Source: Sansalvadorimonas sp965221135 (GTDB lineage Bacteria > Pseudomonadota > Gammaproteobacteria > Pseudomonadales > Endozoicomonadaceae). From it: a stretch of DNA of 64,000 bases. A model generated the notes under the pieces. The model was not told the origin of the DNA. It worked only from the letters and a program-made list of their open reading frames with translations, and did not search any database. The position numbers and the translations under genes were made by a program. This document shows positions 1-9,301 of the stretch, in pieces (positions within the stretch are counted from its first letter, which is position 1; each line of letters starts with the position of its first letter). The DNA is taken from contig CBDCRZ010000069.1 in the NCBI GenBank assembly GCA_965221135.1, forward strand, positions 124,001-188,000. Reading direction: 5' to 3'.

Positions 1-1128
1 GCCATTTTTCTTGTAATCGAGAATGTCTTTCGGGGTAATCACGTCGCCGGTATTGTTGCCCCAGGCATTTCGCTCGTAGGTAATAACAGCGGCAATATCG
101 ACCTCGCTCAACTGCGCACTGAAGGCCTGCATCGCGGTGCCTTTCTTACCGTTGAGAACAATATTAATGTGGTCGTCAATCATCTCTTTCTTGATGGCAA
201 TGGCCTGACCTTTCAGTGCCGGGAACATGGGTGGAATACCCTGACCATTAGCCTGGTGACAGGCGGCACACACCTTGTTGTAAACGTTTTCACCCTTGGC
301 CATGAGTTCGTCTTTGGACCAGTCTTTCTCGGTCAGCTCACGAATCCTGACAGCTTCGGCACGTTTCTCCGTCAGCCATTCGTTGTATTCATTCAGAGGG
401 CGGGCATCAACAACAATGGGCATATAGCCATGGTCTTTACCACAGAGCTCTGCACACTGACCACGGTAGATGCCGGGCTCATTAATCTTCGCCCAGGATT
501 CATTAATAAACCCTGGAATCGCATCTTTCTTCACCGCCAGAGCCGGTACCCACCAGGAGTGAATAACGTCTGCACCGGTAATCAGGAAGCGAATCTTCTT
601 ACCCACTGGCACAACAAGAGGCTCATCAACTTCCAGCAGGTAGTTGGGGTTCTTGGGTCGCAGATTATTCACTTCATCGCGGGAGGTAGAGAGGTTACTG
701 AAGAAGCTGACATCTTCACCAAGATACTCGTACTGCCACTTCCACTGATAACCTGTCACCTTGATATCAATGTCCGCATTATCAGCGTCGTACACTTCTA
801 TCAGGGTTTGGGTTGCCGGGATGGCCATAACCACCAGAATGGCGAAAGGGATACTGGTCCAGAGTATTTCTACCACTGTGCTTTCATGAAACTCAGCAGC
901 CTTGGCTCCCCGGGACTTACGATGAAAAATAACTGACCAGAACATAACGCCGAAAACCAGAACACCGATACCCACGGTGATCCAGAAAATCGTCATATGC
1001 AGATCATAAATTGAATGACTAAGATCGGTGACCCCTTCCGGCATATTGACCGCCCACTCAGCCCATAGGGCAGGGGAAACCAGCAGACAGACCAGAAGCG
1101 TTACAAGTCTTCGCGCTTGCAGCCTCAT
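1..1128 (-). CDS. coxB: Cytochrome c oxidase subunit II fused to a cytochrome c domain (3' end outside window)
   Basis: Subunit II of an aa3-type terminal oxidase, which takes electrons from cytochrome c through the binuclear CuA centre. Reading leftward from the ATG at 1126-1128, 376 codons are open to the window edge, so the C-terminus is missing. A signal peptide (MRLQARRLVTLLVCLLVSPA) is followed by two membrane segments at about residues 35-60 and 80-100. A periplasmic cupredoxin domain carries the CuA motif CAELCGKDHGYM near residue 226. A c-type haem site, CAACH, lies near residue 287, so this is the caa3-like form with a fused cytochrome c. The rest of the cox operon should lie to the left. 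Family assignment is secure; the exact C-terminus is unknown. Confidence 0.95.
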   Translation of the reverse strand, partial: MRLQARRLVTLLVCLLVSPALWAEWAVNMPEGVTDLSHSIYDLHMTIFWITVGIGVLVFGVMFWSVIFHRKSRGAKAAEFHESTVVEILWTSIPFAILVVMAIPATQTLIEVYDADNADIDIKVTGYQWKWQYEYLGEDVSFFSNLSTSRDEVNNLRPKNPNYLLEVDEPLVVPVGKKIRFLITGADVIHSWWVPALAVKKDAIPGFINESWAKINEPGIYRGQCAELCGKDHGYMPIVVDARPLNEYNEWLTEKRAEAVRIRELTEKDWSKDELMAKGENVYNKVCAACHQANGQGIPPMFPALKGQAIAIKKEMIDDHINIVLNGKKGTAMQAFSAQLSEVDIAAVITYERNAWGNNTGDVITPKDILDYKKNG

Positions 1129-1780
1129 TTACATCCTTCCTTTGACGGTGCTCTGTCTCAACATTGAAGGGTTTTGTATGACCCTTTAATACACGACACA
1201 TGCTGGACAGTGCTTGTTGTTATTATTATTGCCAGTGCCACCACATAATGGACAGCCCGGACATTTTCCTTTTGTCCAGGCGCAGACACCGACCTGGACA
1301 AACTCAGAGGAAGGCACACCCGAGGTGCTTGGGAAAAGAATTTTCAGACATAAACAATCAACTCGCCTCAGAGAGAGGGGCGAATCAACCGTTACGAAGG
1401 CATAACACCAAAGAGACATCTATCCGTCAGGATACAATTTATATACCCAGTCACTTCTTTCAGCGCTTATTTTTATTAAAAGCATTACGCTGGAAAGACT
1501 ACACACTGCCTGTACCAAACTCTCTTCTTTGTTACACAAAGCCGCTGATTTATTAGCTACATCTTTTGCGGTGTTTTGCCGCTGAGAGCCTTAACAGGAC
1601 TTCCTGTACCTCGAAACCTGGTTACAACACATGCCACTGAGTTAGATTTGCCTTTTTATTAAACAACAGTGGAAACCAAAAGCAAACCGCTGTTTACGTA
1701 AAAACACCTATTCAGCATTAAGCTTCTGTGAACCTTTTCATACTCATCCTGTCATAAAGGGAACCACTGGAGACCTTCCT
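1129..1780. other. Intergenic region between divergent coxB and the FAD oxidase
   Basis: About 650 bases without a convincing gene. Short open frames on both strands lack ribosome sites and show no recognisable protein. It must contain the divergent promoters of coxB and the FAD oxidase. A short imperfect palindrome (ACAGGA-CT-TCCTGT) lies near 1594-1607. No RNA gene or mobile element was recognised. Confidence 0.5.
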
Positions 1781-3325
1781 ATGTCAGCACAGTCTGAAAG
1801 ACCGGTTGGCAAACTGCCTGCCTTTATCATCTGCGCTCTTACAGCACTGTGCTTAATGATTGCCGGATCTCGTATGGTCTTATCGAGTGCTCCGGCACCA
1901 ACCTGCCCCCACGCCACCATTGCCCAGCCTGACAGCGATATCTGCCACCCAATTAAGGTCTTGTCCCCAGATCACCCGCTGGAGTTGGCTCTGGTATTAG
2001 CGAAAGCCCGGAAAAAAGGCCAGCAAATCAGTCTTGTGGGAGGGGGGTTCAGTCAGGGCAACCAGACCTGCGCCAACACAGCGGTACAGATCAATACCCG
2101 GGAGATGAATCAGCTGATTCATATTGATCTCGAAAAAAGTCTGGTCACCGTACAGGCAGGTATGACCTGGCAGCGTCTTCAGGGCCAGCTGGAACCTTTT
2201 GGCCTGTCAGTCGCGGCCATGCAGTCTTATAACGATTTCACCATTGGCGGCTCTCTGGGTGTAAACGCCCACGGGCAGGATATTCACCACAACCCCGTGT
2301 CTGAGTCGGTAACGTCACTGAAAGTGCTGCTAACGGATGGAAATCATATTCGCGCCAGCCGCACTGAGAATCCTGAGATATTTCATGGCGTCATAGGTAC
2401 CTATGGGCTCATTGGCATCATTACCGAGGTCACTCTTAATTTCGTGCCCAACACCATGTTAGAGAAACAGACCGAGCTGGTAAAAACCGCTAAATACAGA
2501 ACCTACTTTAATGAGAATATTAAGAACAACTCATTTGAAGGCCGCCCGGTTAACAGCATTTCTGATAAGAGCACCGTTGTTAAGAGCACTGTTAAAAGCG
2601 ATCCCATCATTGCGCTGCACTCGGCACGGCTCTCCATCAACCCGCTCTGGCGCTTCCGCAATATGGTGGTTGTGAACTATCGCGACACACATCAACCTGC
2701 TCCCTCGCCAGACCTTCTGCCAGAACCAGAGCTGGCTGACCCCGGCCCTTTAAACATCATGAAAAAGAGCTGGCTCGGCCGGATTGTACGCACAACCATC
2801 GAATATTTCTTTCTGGAGAAGGGAGCCACCATGAGCCGCACCCAGGCCATGGGAGAGTCGGTAGAATCACTAAAAAACACTGTACCGAATACGCGGGATA
2901 TTCTTCAGGAATACTTTGTACCGCCGGAGAATCTTGAAACCTTTATCGACCACCTTAATCGCTGGGTGGGTCAGCATTCACCAGACTTTAAACTCATTAA
3001 CGCAACTGTGCGCTGGGTACCTGCTAACCGGGATGCTCTTTTGCCTTACGCACCAAAAGACCGTTTCGCCATTGTGTTGTTTATCAACCTGCCTACCACA
3101 AAGCAGGCCGAACACACTATGAAACAGGCCTCTCAGGAAATGATTGCCTCAGTTCTTGAGCTGAATGGTCGCTATTACCTTCCTTATGGACTCTATGCCA
3201 GCAAAGACCAGCTCTACCAGAGTTATCCGGAGTTCAGCGCTCTTATTGAACTCAAAAAAAGGCTGGACCCGGATAACCTGTTAACCAATCAGTTCTATAA
3301 GGCCTACGGGCCGAATATACCCTGA
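1781..3325 (+). CDS. FAD-binding (PCMH-type) oxidoreductase, aldono-lactone oxidase-like
   Basis: 514 aa. A hydrophobic segment at about residues 13-35 suggests a membrane anchor or signal. A PCMH-type FAD-binding domain follows (about 55-225), with the nucleotide-binding stretch SLVGGGFSQGNQ, the segment FTIGGSLGVNAHG and the stretch GVIGTYGLIGIITEVTL. The C-terminal half resembles the substrate domain of D-arabinono-lactone/L-gulonolactone oxidases and ends with an LDPDNLLTNQF-type tail typical of this flavoprotein superfamily. The start is supported by GGAG about 8 bases upstream. The substrate cannot be told from sequence; a sugar-lactone or alcohol oxidase is likely. It converges on the repeat gene, with only 6 bases between their stops. 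Confidence 0.75.
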   Translation: MSAQSERPVGKLPAFIICALTALCLMIAGSRMVLSSAPAPTCPHATIAQPDSDICHPIKVLSPDHPLELALVLAKARKKGQQISLVGGGFSQGNQTCANTAVQINTREMNQLIHIDLEKSLVTVQAGMTWQRLQGQLEPFGLSVAAMQSYNDFTIGGSLGVNAHGQDIHHNPVSESVTSLKVLLTDGNHIRASRTENPEIFHGVIGTYGLIGIITEVTLNFVPNTMLEKQTELVKTAKYRTYFNENIKNNSFEGRPVNSISDKSTVVKSTVKSDPIIALHSARLSINPLWRFRNMVVVNYRDTHQPAPSPDLLPEPELADPGPLNIMKKSWLGRIVRTTIEYFFLEKGATMSRTQAMGESVESLKNTVPNTRDILQEYFVPPENLETFIDHLNRWVGQHSPDFKLINATVRWVPANRDALLPYAPKDRFAIVLFINLPTTKQAEHTMKQASQEMIASVLELNGRYYLPYGLYASKDQLYQSYPEFSALIELKKRLDPDNLLTNQFYKAYGPNIP

Positions 3326-3331
3326 AGGGCG

Positions 3332-5656
3332 TTACAGCTGATCAGACTCACGTCCCAACGCCTCAAGTAGAGGAGTCTTCACACCGCCTGATGAATACAT
3401 TTCAACCGCTCCGTCAAAGTTATCCATCAAATGCTCTATTTGGGTTGTTGTTTTTTCACCAGGAGGAAGGTTTATAACCACCCCAGCCCTATCGGATAAC
3501 ATCTCACGTTCGGCTGCAGTCAGTTCATTACGGCCTACTACAAATACCAGAGCATTAGGGTTTAACAAATCCCCTATGCTATCCAGGAAGCCGCTCTCTT
3601 CACCTTTAGCGGATTTTCCCTTCTTATCCCTGGCTGTAGATGATCGCACGGATTTAGCGGCCTTATGCATATCCACAACAAAAAGCCTCTGCCCGGAAAG
3701 GTTTAGAATACGATCCATTATGACTAGAGACTGTCGTCCAATGACCTTACCTTCATCTACCAGCGAGACATGGTAATAACCCGTCTGTGAAGAGGGCAGG
3801 CAGCCCGTATCCAGCTCTTCTTTAAAATCCCCACGGCCTGATACAAACACAGGGATCCTATTGACTACATCTGTGTCTATAGCTCTAATCTGTAGGCTTA
3901 ATATCTTGCCATTGCGATTCCTGCCCGGAACCCAAAAGGGCCCGACAGAGAAAAATAGCTGGTGTTCATCCACAAGAATATCCCTGAGACCTTTTTGCTC
4001 CGACACCTTTTTGGGTTCAGCGATGATGTTTCCTTTAATTTTCCGCATACGATTCAACCAGCCAACGGATGCGGCAGCCTTTTCATCACTATATGGGCCA
4101 AAGATATACTCAAAGTCTTTTTGGTGACTCGATTTCTGCTGTTTGTCTACAGCTCTTAACCATGCATCAATAGCCTTCTTACTTTTCCATATATCAGACT
4201 TTTTCATGGCCATAACCTGAGCGGGCAGATGAATAGAAGAAAAATTCTCCTCATCTTCATCCACCATGGCTAACAACAGTGTACTCTGGCCATCTTTTCC
4301 CAACGTTGCCTGTTCTATAGAATCCAAAGCTGCCAGTGATACCTGAAACTCACGCTCCGCATTTATAGGTTCCAAAGCTGCCTGTGATAACTGGAACTCA
4401 CTCTTCGCATTTCGGGAGTAGCTCATATTAACGAGCTGGATATCCTTAAATTCGTTCGTGTCCAGCAACGCAATATTAAAGCCCCGATCAGGTGCTAAAC
4501 CGGTTTGCCCTGACAAAGTAATGCGCATCAGGCCTCCCTGACGCTGTCTGGAAATATGATCTGTAGACAGGTCATAGGCGACGTTACCCCTGAATGAATT
4601 GGTCTCACACTGAAGTCCAGGCAGGGGGACAAATATCTTTTGATTTTTATCCCACCTATGGAAATCAATATAAATCTTTTCGTTCATAACCGGCCAATTG
4701 CCCTGTATCTGTATCAACTGCTGCTTCACAGGGATTATCTGATCCGGAAAATCAGCCTGGAATCGGCTGAACAAATGGGCCGATTTAGTCCCGTCACTTT
4801 CTTCCTCATTCATCTCAACACTAGTATGCGGCCAGATAGGAGTGTCATCAGAATCTGATGAGTCATCACTCTTTACTACCTGTTTCTTGCGCCCCCCTCC
4901 CTTTACAGGAGCAACCTTTGTAGCAGCAACTTTTTTAGAGGTAGCCTTTTTAGGGGCAGCCTTTTTAGCCCCTGCTTTTTGGGGTTTAGTGACTGCAGGT
5001 TCAGGGTCTGAGGATTCCGTGTTTTGGGGTTCACTCTCATCGGACTTGGCTAAGGCGGCCACTTGCTGTGCCACTTCAGGTGCAGGCTCTTTGGACTCAG
5101 CCTTTTCAGGATCATCCTTTTTCAGTGCAGTCTTTTTAGGGGCAGTCTTTTTAGCCCCTGCTTTTTTGGGTTTAGTGACTGCAGGTTCAGGGTCTGAGGA
5201 TTCCGTGTTTTGGGGTTCACTCTCATCGGACTTGGCTAAGGCGGCCACTTGCTGTACCACTTCAGGTGCAGGCTCTTTGGACTCAGCCTTTTCAGGATCA
5301 TCCTTTTTCAGTGCAGTCTTTTTAGGGGCAGTCTTTTTAGGGGCAGCCTTTTTAGGAGCAGCCTTTTTAGCCCCTGCTTTTTTGGGTTTAGTGACTGCAG
5401 GTTCAGGGTCTAAGGATTCCGTGTTTTGGGGTTCACTCTCATCGGACTTGGCTAAGGCGGCCACTTGCTGTACCACTTTAGGTGCAGGCTCTTTGGACTC
5501 AGCCTGATCATCCTTTTTCAGTGCAGTCTTTTTAGGGGCAGCCTTTTTGGCCCCTGCTTTTTTGGGTTTAGTGACTGCAGGTTCAGGGTCTAAGGAGTCC
5601 GTGTCTTGGGGTTCACTCTCATCGGACTTGGCTAAGGCGGCCACTTGCTGTGCCAC
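3332..5656 (-). CDS. C-terminal part (774 aa) of the broken repeat protein
   Basis: The open frame begins at an internal GTG inside a repeat unit and has no ribosome site, so it is probably not an independent gene. It holds four Lys/Ala-rich units (to about residue 270) and then a non-repetitive domain of about 500 residues. That domain has mixed beta/alpha character, with segments such as FVPLPGLQCETNSFRGN, FFSVGPFWVPGRNRNGK and LVFVVGRNELTAAEREML. It shows no family I recognise, but its conservation of frame argues that it was recently functional. It ends 6 bases from the stop of the convergent FAD oxidase. Confidence 0.5.
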   Translation of the reverse strand: MAQQVAALAKSDESEPQDTDSLDPEPAVTKPKKAGAKKAAPKKTALKKDDQAESKEPAPKVVQQVAALAKSDESEPQNTESLDPEPAVTKPKKAGAKKAAPKKAAPKKTAPKKTALKKDDPEKAESKEPAPEVVQQVAALAKSDESEPQNTESSDPEPAVTKPKKAGAKKTAPKKTALKKDDPEKAESKEPAPEVAQQVAALAKSDESEPQNTESSDPEPAVTKPQKAGAKKAAPKKATSKKVAATKVAPVKGGGRKKQVVKSDDSSDSDDTPIWPHTSVEMNEEESDGTKSAHLFSRFQADFPDQIIPVKQQLIQIQGNWPVMNEKIYIDFHRWDKNQKIFVPLPGLQCETNSFRGNVAYDLSTDHISRQRQGGLMRITLSGQTGLAPDRGFNIALLDTNEFKDIQLVNMSYSRNAKSEFQLSQAALEPINAEREFQVSLAALDSIEQATLGKDGQSTLLLAMVDEDEENFSSIHLPAQVMAMKKSDIWKSKKAIDAWLRAVDKQQKSSHQKDFEYIFGPYSDEKAAASVGWLNRMRKIKGNIIAEPKKVSEQKGLRDILVDEHQLFFSVGPFWVPGRNRNGKILSLQIRAIDTDVVNRIPVFVSGRGDFKEELDTGCLPSSQTGYYHVSLVDEGKVIGRQSLVIMDRILNLSGQRLFVVDMHKAAKSVRSSTARDKKGKSAKGEESGFLDSIGDLLNPNALVFVVGRNELTAAEREMLSDRAGVVINLPPGEKTTTQIEHLMDNFDGAVEMYSSGGVKTPLLEALGRESDQL

Positions 5657-7215
5657 TTCAGGTGCAGGCTCTTTGGACTCAGCCTTTTCAGGATATCATC
5701 CTTTTTCAGGGCAGCCTTTTTAGGGGCAGCCTTTTTAGCCCCTGCTTTTTTGGGTTTAGTGACTGCAGGTTCAGGGTCTGAGGATTCCGTGTTTTGGGGT
5801 TCACTCTCATCGGACTTGGCTAAGGCGGCCACTTGCTGTGTCACTTCAGGTGCAGGCTCTTTGGACTCAGCCTTTTCAGGATCATCCTTTTTCAGGGCAG
5901 TCTTTTTAGGGCAGCCTTTTTAGGAGCAGCCTTTTTAGCCCCTGCTTTTTTGGGTTTAGTGACTGCAGGTTCAGGGTCTGAGGATTCCGTGTTTTGGGGT
6001 TCACTCTCTTCGGGCTCGGCTAAGGCGGCCACTTGCTGTGTCACTTCAGGTGCAGGCTCTTTGGACTCAGCCTTTTCAGGATCATCCTTTTTCAGTGCAG
6101 TTTTTTTAGGGGCAGCCTTTTTGGCCCCTGCTTTTTTGGGTTTAGTGACTGCAGGTTCAGGGTCTAAGGATTCCGTGTTTTGGGGTTCACTCTCATCGGA
6201 CTTGGCTAAGGCGGCCACTTGCTGTGTCACTTCAGGTGCAGGCTCTTTGGACTCAGCCTTTTCAGGATCATCCTTTTTCAGTGCAGTCTTTTTAGGGGCT
6301 TTTTATGAGCAGCCTTTTTGGCCCCTGCTTTTTTGGGTTTAGTGACTGCAGGTTCAGGGTCTAAGGATTCCGTGTTTTGGGGTTCACTCTCTTCGGGCTC
6401 GGCTAAGGCGGCCACTTGCTGTGTCATTTCAGGTGCAGGCTCTTTGGACTCAGCCTTTTCAGGATCATCCTTTTTCAGGGCAGTCTTTTTAGGGGCAGTC
6501 TTTTTAGGAGCAGCCTTTTTGGCCCCTGCTTTTTTGGGTTTAGTGACTGCAGGTTCAGGGTCTAAGGATTCCGTGTTTTGGGGTTCACTCTCTTCGGACT
6601 TGGCTAAGGCGGCCACTTGCTGTGTCACTTCAGGTGCAGGCTCTTTGGACTCAGCCTTTTCAGGATCATCCTTTTTCAGTGCAGTCTTTTTAGGGGCAGT
6701 CTTTTTAGGAGCAGCCTTTTTAGGAGCAGCCCCTGCTTTTTTGGGTTTAGTGACTGCAGGTTCAGGGTCTAAGGATTCCGTGTTTTGGGGTTCACTCTCT
6801 TCGGACTCGGCTAAGGCGGCCACTTGCTGTGTCACTTCAGGTGCAGGCTCTTTGGACTCAGCCTTTTCAGGATCATCCCTTTTCAGTGCAGTCTTTTTAG
6901 GGGCAGTCTTTTTAGGGGCAGTCTTTTTAGGAGCAGCCTTTTTAGGAGCAGCCTTTTTGGCCCCTACTTTTTTGGGTTTAGTGACTGCAGGTTCAGGGTC
7001 TAAGGATTCCGTGTTTTGGGGTTCACCCTCTTCGGGCTCGGCTAAGGCGGCCACTTGCTGTGTCACTTCAGGTGCAGGCTCTTTGGACTCAGCCTTTTTG
7101 GGCTCTGTTTTTTGGGACTTTGTGACTGCTGGTTCAGAGCCTATCGATTCCGTGTCTTGGGGTTCACCCTCTTCGGACTCGGCTAAGGCGGCCACTTGCT
7201 GTGTCACTTCAAGTG
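4915..7215 (-). repeat. Twelve tandem coding repeats of 141-231 bp
   Basis: The conserved core acttgctgt (plus strand) recurs at 5061, 5247, 5463, 5643, 5831, 6031, 6217, 6414, 6615, 6822, 7053 and 7194. Spacings are 186, 216, 180, 188, 200, 186, 197, 201, 207, 231 and 141. Eight spacings are multiples of three; 188, 200 and 197 are not, and these mark the three frame lesions. Length variation comes mostly from the number of AAPKK/TAPKK pentapeptides (15-bp subrepeats). Confidence 0.9.
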
Positions 7216-8809
7216 CAGGCTCTTTGGGCTCAGTCTTTTTAGCCACTACCCTTCTGACCATAACCCTTTTCTTAGGTTCTTTTTGGGCTGCCCCCCTCTT
7301 TTTAACAACCACAATTTTTTTGGCAGGGACTTTTTCAGGCTCAGTTACCGCAGGTATAGATTCATCGGATGACTGTGAATCCTGTGCAGCGGGGAATTGT
7401 GATTCTTCGATAGCAGGCTCGTCTCTTACGAGCTCTGGTACAGGGGAGCGCTCGTATTTTACTGCCTCTTGTTGTTCTGCTGCCTCTTGTTCTACTGACT
7501 CCAGTTTTGCAACAGCCTGTTCCACGATTTCTTGTTTCTCAGGCACAGGCTCTGGAGATTTCTCCAAAGGAATCTCTTCGTCAGGAGACGAAGGAACAAT
7601 TGAGTATTGCCCTGCGCACTCTTTAACTTCTGAAGCTAATTCATTAGATTTGGGTGCATCAGATTTATAAGAATCCTGCTCTGGGGTTCCCTGACGCAAT
7701 GAATTATTACCTGCATCGTCGCTATTAGTGGGCACAGGTGTGCTTAACCTGGAGTCATCTTCAACATCTCTCAGAACAGATACAGCCGGACTCAATGGAT
7801 AGTTATCTTCATCATCCTTATTAATGACAACAAGCGAACTGAACGGCGAGCCATCTTCATACTCACGGTGTATTGATGCAGACTGACTCAGCAAGGGTTC
7901 ATTTTCATCATTACCATCTTTAATGATCACAACTGGTGACAACGGGAAGAGATCATCAAGTGCAATGTCATCCTCAGGTTCAATCTCTCGAGGTTGACTG
8001 CCAATATTTTCTGGCGTTCCGTTCGCAGTCTTAATAACAACATTTATATCCGGAGAATCTGTACGGCTTGCACTGTAAGGCGTTTTAACGACGGGGCCTG
8101 GAATCATCTCTAATTCTGAAGCTTCCTCAGAGCTTTCTATTAAAGCGGTTCTTGAAGCAGGTATTGAAACGGATATTGAGTCTGATCTGGAGCCATGTTC
8201 AGAGCCATGATAATCAACAACTTCATCAACCGTACTCTCATCAGCAATGTCATGAACAAGCCCTTCAGTATGGTCAATAACACTGCCATGAATACTCTCC
8301 GGATGCTTATGAATAGTCTCCTCCATACGCTTATGAAGATGATCCGGAATTCTGGAAGGATACATGTGCAGACTACCACGGCCCTCAATACGGCCGTTAT
8401 TATCAACATCTCCGCCCCCAATAAGGTCATTCTCATCCTTATTGTCCGATTCAAATGATAAAACAAATACTGAAGTGAATATTTCCTCATCACCAGCAGG
8501 TGAAGTGGAACGCAAAGGTGAATCGGAATTCTTAGGCCAACTGGAACGGATAGGCGCTATGTTTATGTCCTTTGTTCTGGCTGATTCCATATTTGCACTT
8601 TGGGCAAAAACATCAGACAGGAGAGGAGGGGGAGAAGGGGGAGGTGTACCCGCCAAAGAAAGACTAACCCCTCCCATCGACATATAAACAAGCACACTAT
8701 TAAGCAGTCCCTCAAACAGGCTCTGCCGCCCGCTTTTACTTTTTTCAGAATGAAAAAGTCGTGGGCTTACTTGTTTAGAACAGGCACGAAAAGAAGAACA
8801 AAAATGCAT
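6278..8809 (-). CDS. N-terminal open part (843 aa) of the broken repeat protein
   Basis: This is what would be translated from the natural start of the broken repeat gene. Residues 1-70 include a moderately hydrophobic stretch (GLLNSVLVYMSMGGVSLSLA) followed by a proline cluster, possibly a signal or membrane segment. Residues about 70-500 are low-complexity, acidic and Ser-rich, with repeated SP(A)V-(I/V)-x-KD-x-(D/E)DE-like motifs. From about residue 530 five copies of the Lys/Ala-rich unit follow. The frame ends in a short out-of-frame tail (KPLKRLH) just after the first lesion. No enzyme domain was recognised. If the lesion is real, the product lacks the C-terminal domain. Confidence 0.6.
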   Translation of the reverse strand: MHFCSSFRACSKQVSPRLFHSEKSKSGRQSLFEGLLNSVLVYMSMGGVSLSLAGTPPPSPPPLLSDVFAQSANMESARTKDINIAPIRSSWPKNSDSPLRSTSPAGDEEIFTSVFVLSFESDNKDENDLIGGGDVDNNGRIEGRGSLHMYPSRIPDHLHKRMEETIHKHPESIHGSVIDHTEGLVHDIADESTVDEVVDYHGSEHGSRSDSISVSIPASRTALIESSEEASELEMIPGPVVKTPYSASRTDSPDINVVIKTANGTPENIGSQPREIEPEDDIALDDLFPLSPVVIIKDGNDENEPLLSQSASIHREYEDGSPFSSLVVINKDDEDNYPLSPAVSVLRDVEDDSRLSTPVPTNSDDAGNNSLRQGTPEQDSYKSDAPKSNELASEVKECAGQYSIVPSSPDEEIPLEKSPEPVPEKQEIVEQAVAKLESVEQEAAEQQEAVKYERSPVPELVRDEPAIEESQFPAAQDSQSSDESIPAVTEPEKVPAKKIVVVKKRGAAQKEPKKRVMVRRVVAKKTEPKEPALEVTQQVAALAESEEGEPQDTESIGSEPAVTKSQKTEPKKAESKEPAPEVTQQVAALAEPEEGEPQNTESLDPEPAVTKPKKVGAKKAAPKKAAPKKTAPKKTAPKKTALKRDDPEKAESKEPAPEVTQQVAALAESEESEPQNTESLDPEPAVTKPKKAGAAPKKAAPKKTAPKKTALKKDDPEKAESKEPAPEVTQQVAALAKSEESEPQNTESLDPEPAVTKPKKAGAKKAAPKKTAPKKTALKKDDPEKAESKEPAPEMTQQVAALAEPEESEPQNTESLDPEPAVTKPKKAGAKKAAHKKPLKRLH

Positions 8810-8932
8810 ATCGGCAACCTCCAGGTCATGGGAGGTTAGCCGAAATTAGAAATTACGCATCTACACAGCATATTTATGTCGCCTAAGAGCTGCCGTGTAA
8901 CGAATATTGTCGTTTAATTTGTCTAGAATGAC

Positions 8933-9178
8933 TCAGTGCAGAATTTTTATGGGAGCAACATCAATACCGAGTTCTTCAGGCTCAACTACAGGCTCTGGCT
9001 CGGGAAAATGGTTCACACGGGTTTCCAGCTCCTGCACGTCATCTTCACTCTTCTGATGATCTGTAAAACCACAGGACACACACTCACGCACACTCACGCC
9101 CTGATCCTGAAACATCACCAGCTTGTCCATTTCCGCACACTTGGGGCAGACAGCTCCGGCTATAAAACGCTTTTTCAT
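8933..9178 (-). CDS. yheV: YheV-family zinc-ribbon protein
   Basis: 81 aa. Two CxxC knuckles (VCPKC near residue 11 and CVSCGF near residue 37) form a small zinc ribbon, followed by an acidic, Pro/Glu-rich tail. The family is small, of unknown function, and usually sits directly downstream of prlC in gammaproteobacteria, as here (same strand, about 120 bases after the prlC stop). That synteny supports the call more strongly than the short sequence alone. Confidence 0.85.
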   Translation of the reverse strand: MKKRFIAGAVCPKCAEMDKLVMFQDQGVSVRECVSCGFTDHQKSEDDVQELETRVNHFPEPEPVVEPEELGIDVAPIKILH

Positions 9179-9221
9179 GGAAACACCTGTGAACGGCTTT
9201 TTTGTTGAGCGAATAATAACG

Positions 9222-9259
9222 AAGAGGGTGAGAAAAACCGATGTTTTTCCCGCCCTCTT
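9222..9259. terminator. Inverted repeat between prlC and yheV
   Basis: A 17-base imperfect stem (AAGAGGGTGAGAAAAAC with GTTTTTCCCGCCCTCTT) surrounds a 4-base loop. It lies between the prlC stop and the yheV start. A T-run follows it on the plus strand, and a moderately T-rich stretch on the minus strand. It may reduce read-through from prlC into yheV. Confidence 0.45.
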
Positions 9260-9301
9260 TTTCGTCTGCCAGCAAGTCTGACAAATTACCTCTTGCCGGG
9301 G

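Larger units (their letters stand above)
3332..8809 (-). pseudogene. Giant Lys/Ala/Pro-rich repeat protein gene, interrupted by three frameshifts
   Basis: One ancestral gene of about 1,825 codons can be reconstructed. The start at 8809 has a good site (GGAGGT, 7 bases upstream). The N-terminal part is acidic and Ser/Pro-rich, the middle has 12 copies of a 60-70 residue unit, and the C-terminal domain of about 500 residues ends at 3332. The unit combines an acidic TQQVAALAESEESEPQNTES-like segment with a basic (K)AAPKK(T/A) tail like histone H1 or AlgP. Frame changes fall near 6295 (four bases missing relative to sister units, plus a substitution), 5908 (one G lost from GGGG) and 5692 (an extra AT). 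The sum is -3, so the frame is restored, but stops intervene as read. It may be true decay, phase-variable slippage or assembly error in repeats. Function unknown. Confidence 0.7.

Noticed and set aside
1186..1556. Several short open frames on both strands between coxB and the FAD oxidase
   Set aside because: No ribosome sites, odd composition (runs of Asn/Tyr from GTTATTATTATT) and no recognisable domain.
5632..6230. Two short minus-strand frames of 70 and 112 aa
   Set aside because: They are out-of-frame pieces of the giant repeat gene between its frameshifts, starting at internal GTG codons, so they are not separate genes.
4842..7670. Long plus-strand open frames opposite the repeat gene
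   Set aside because: They are the antisense of the Lys/Ala/Pro-rich repeats; composition (AFLGAVFLG) is the mirror of that coding strand and there is no start signal.
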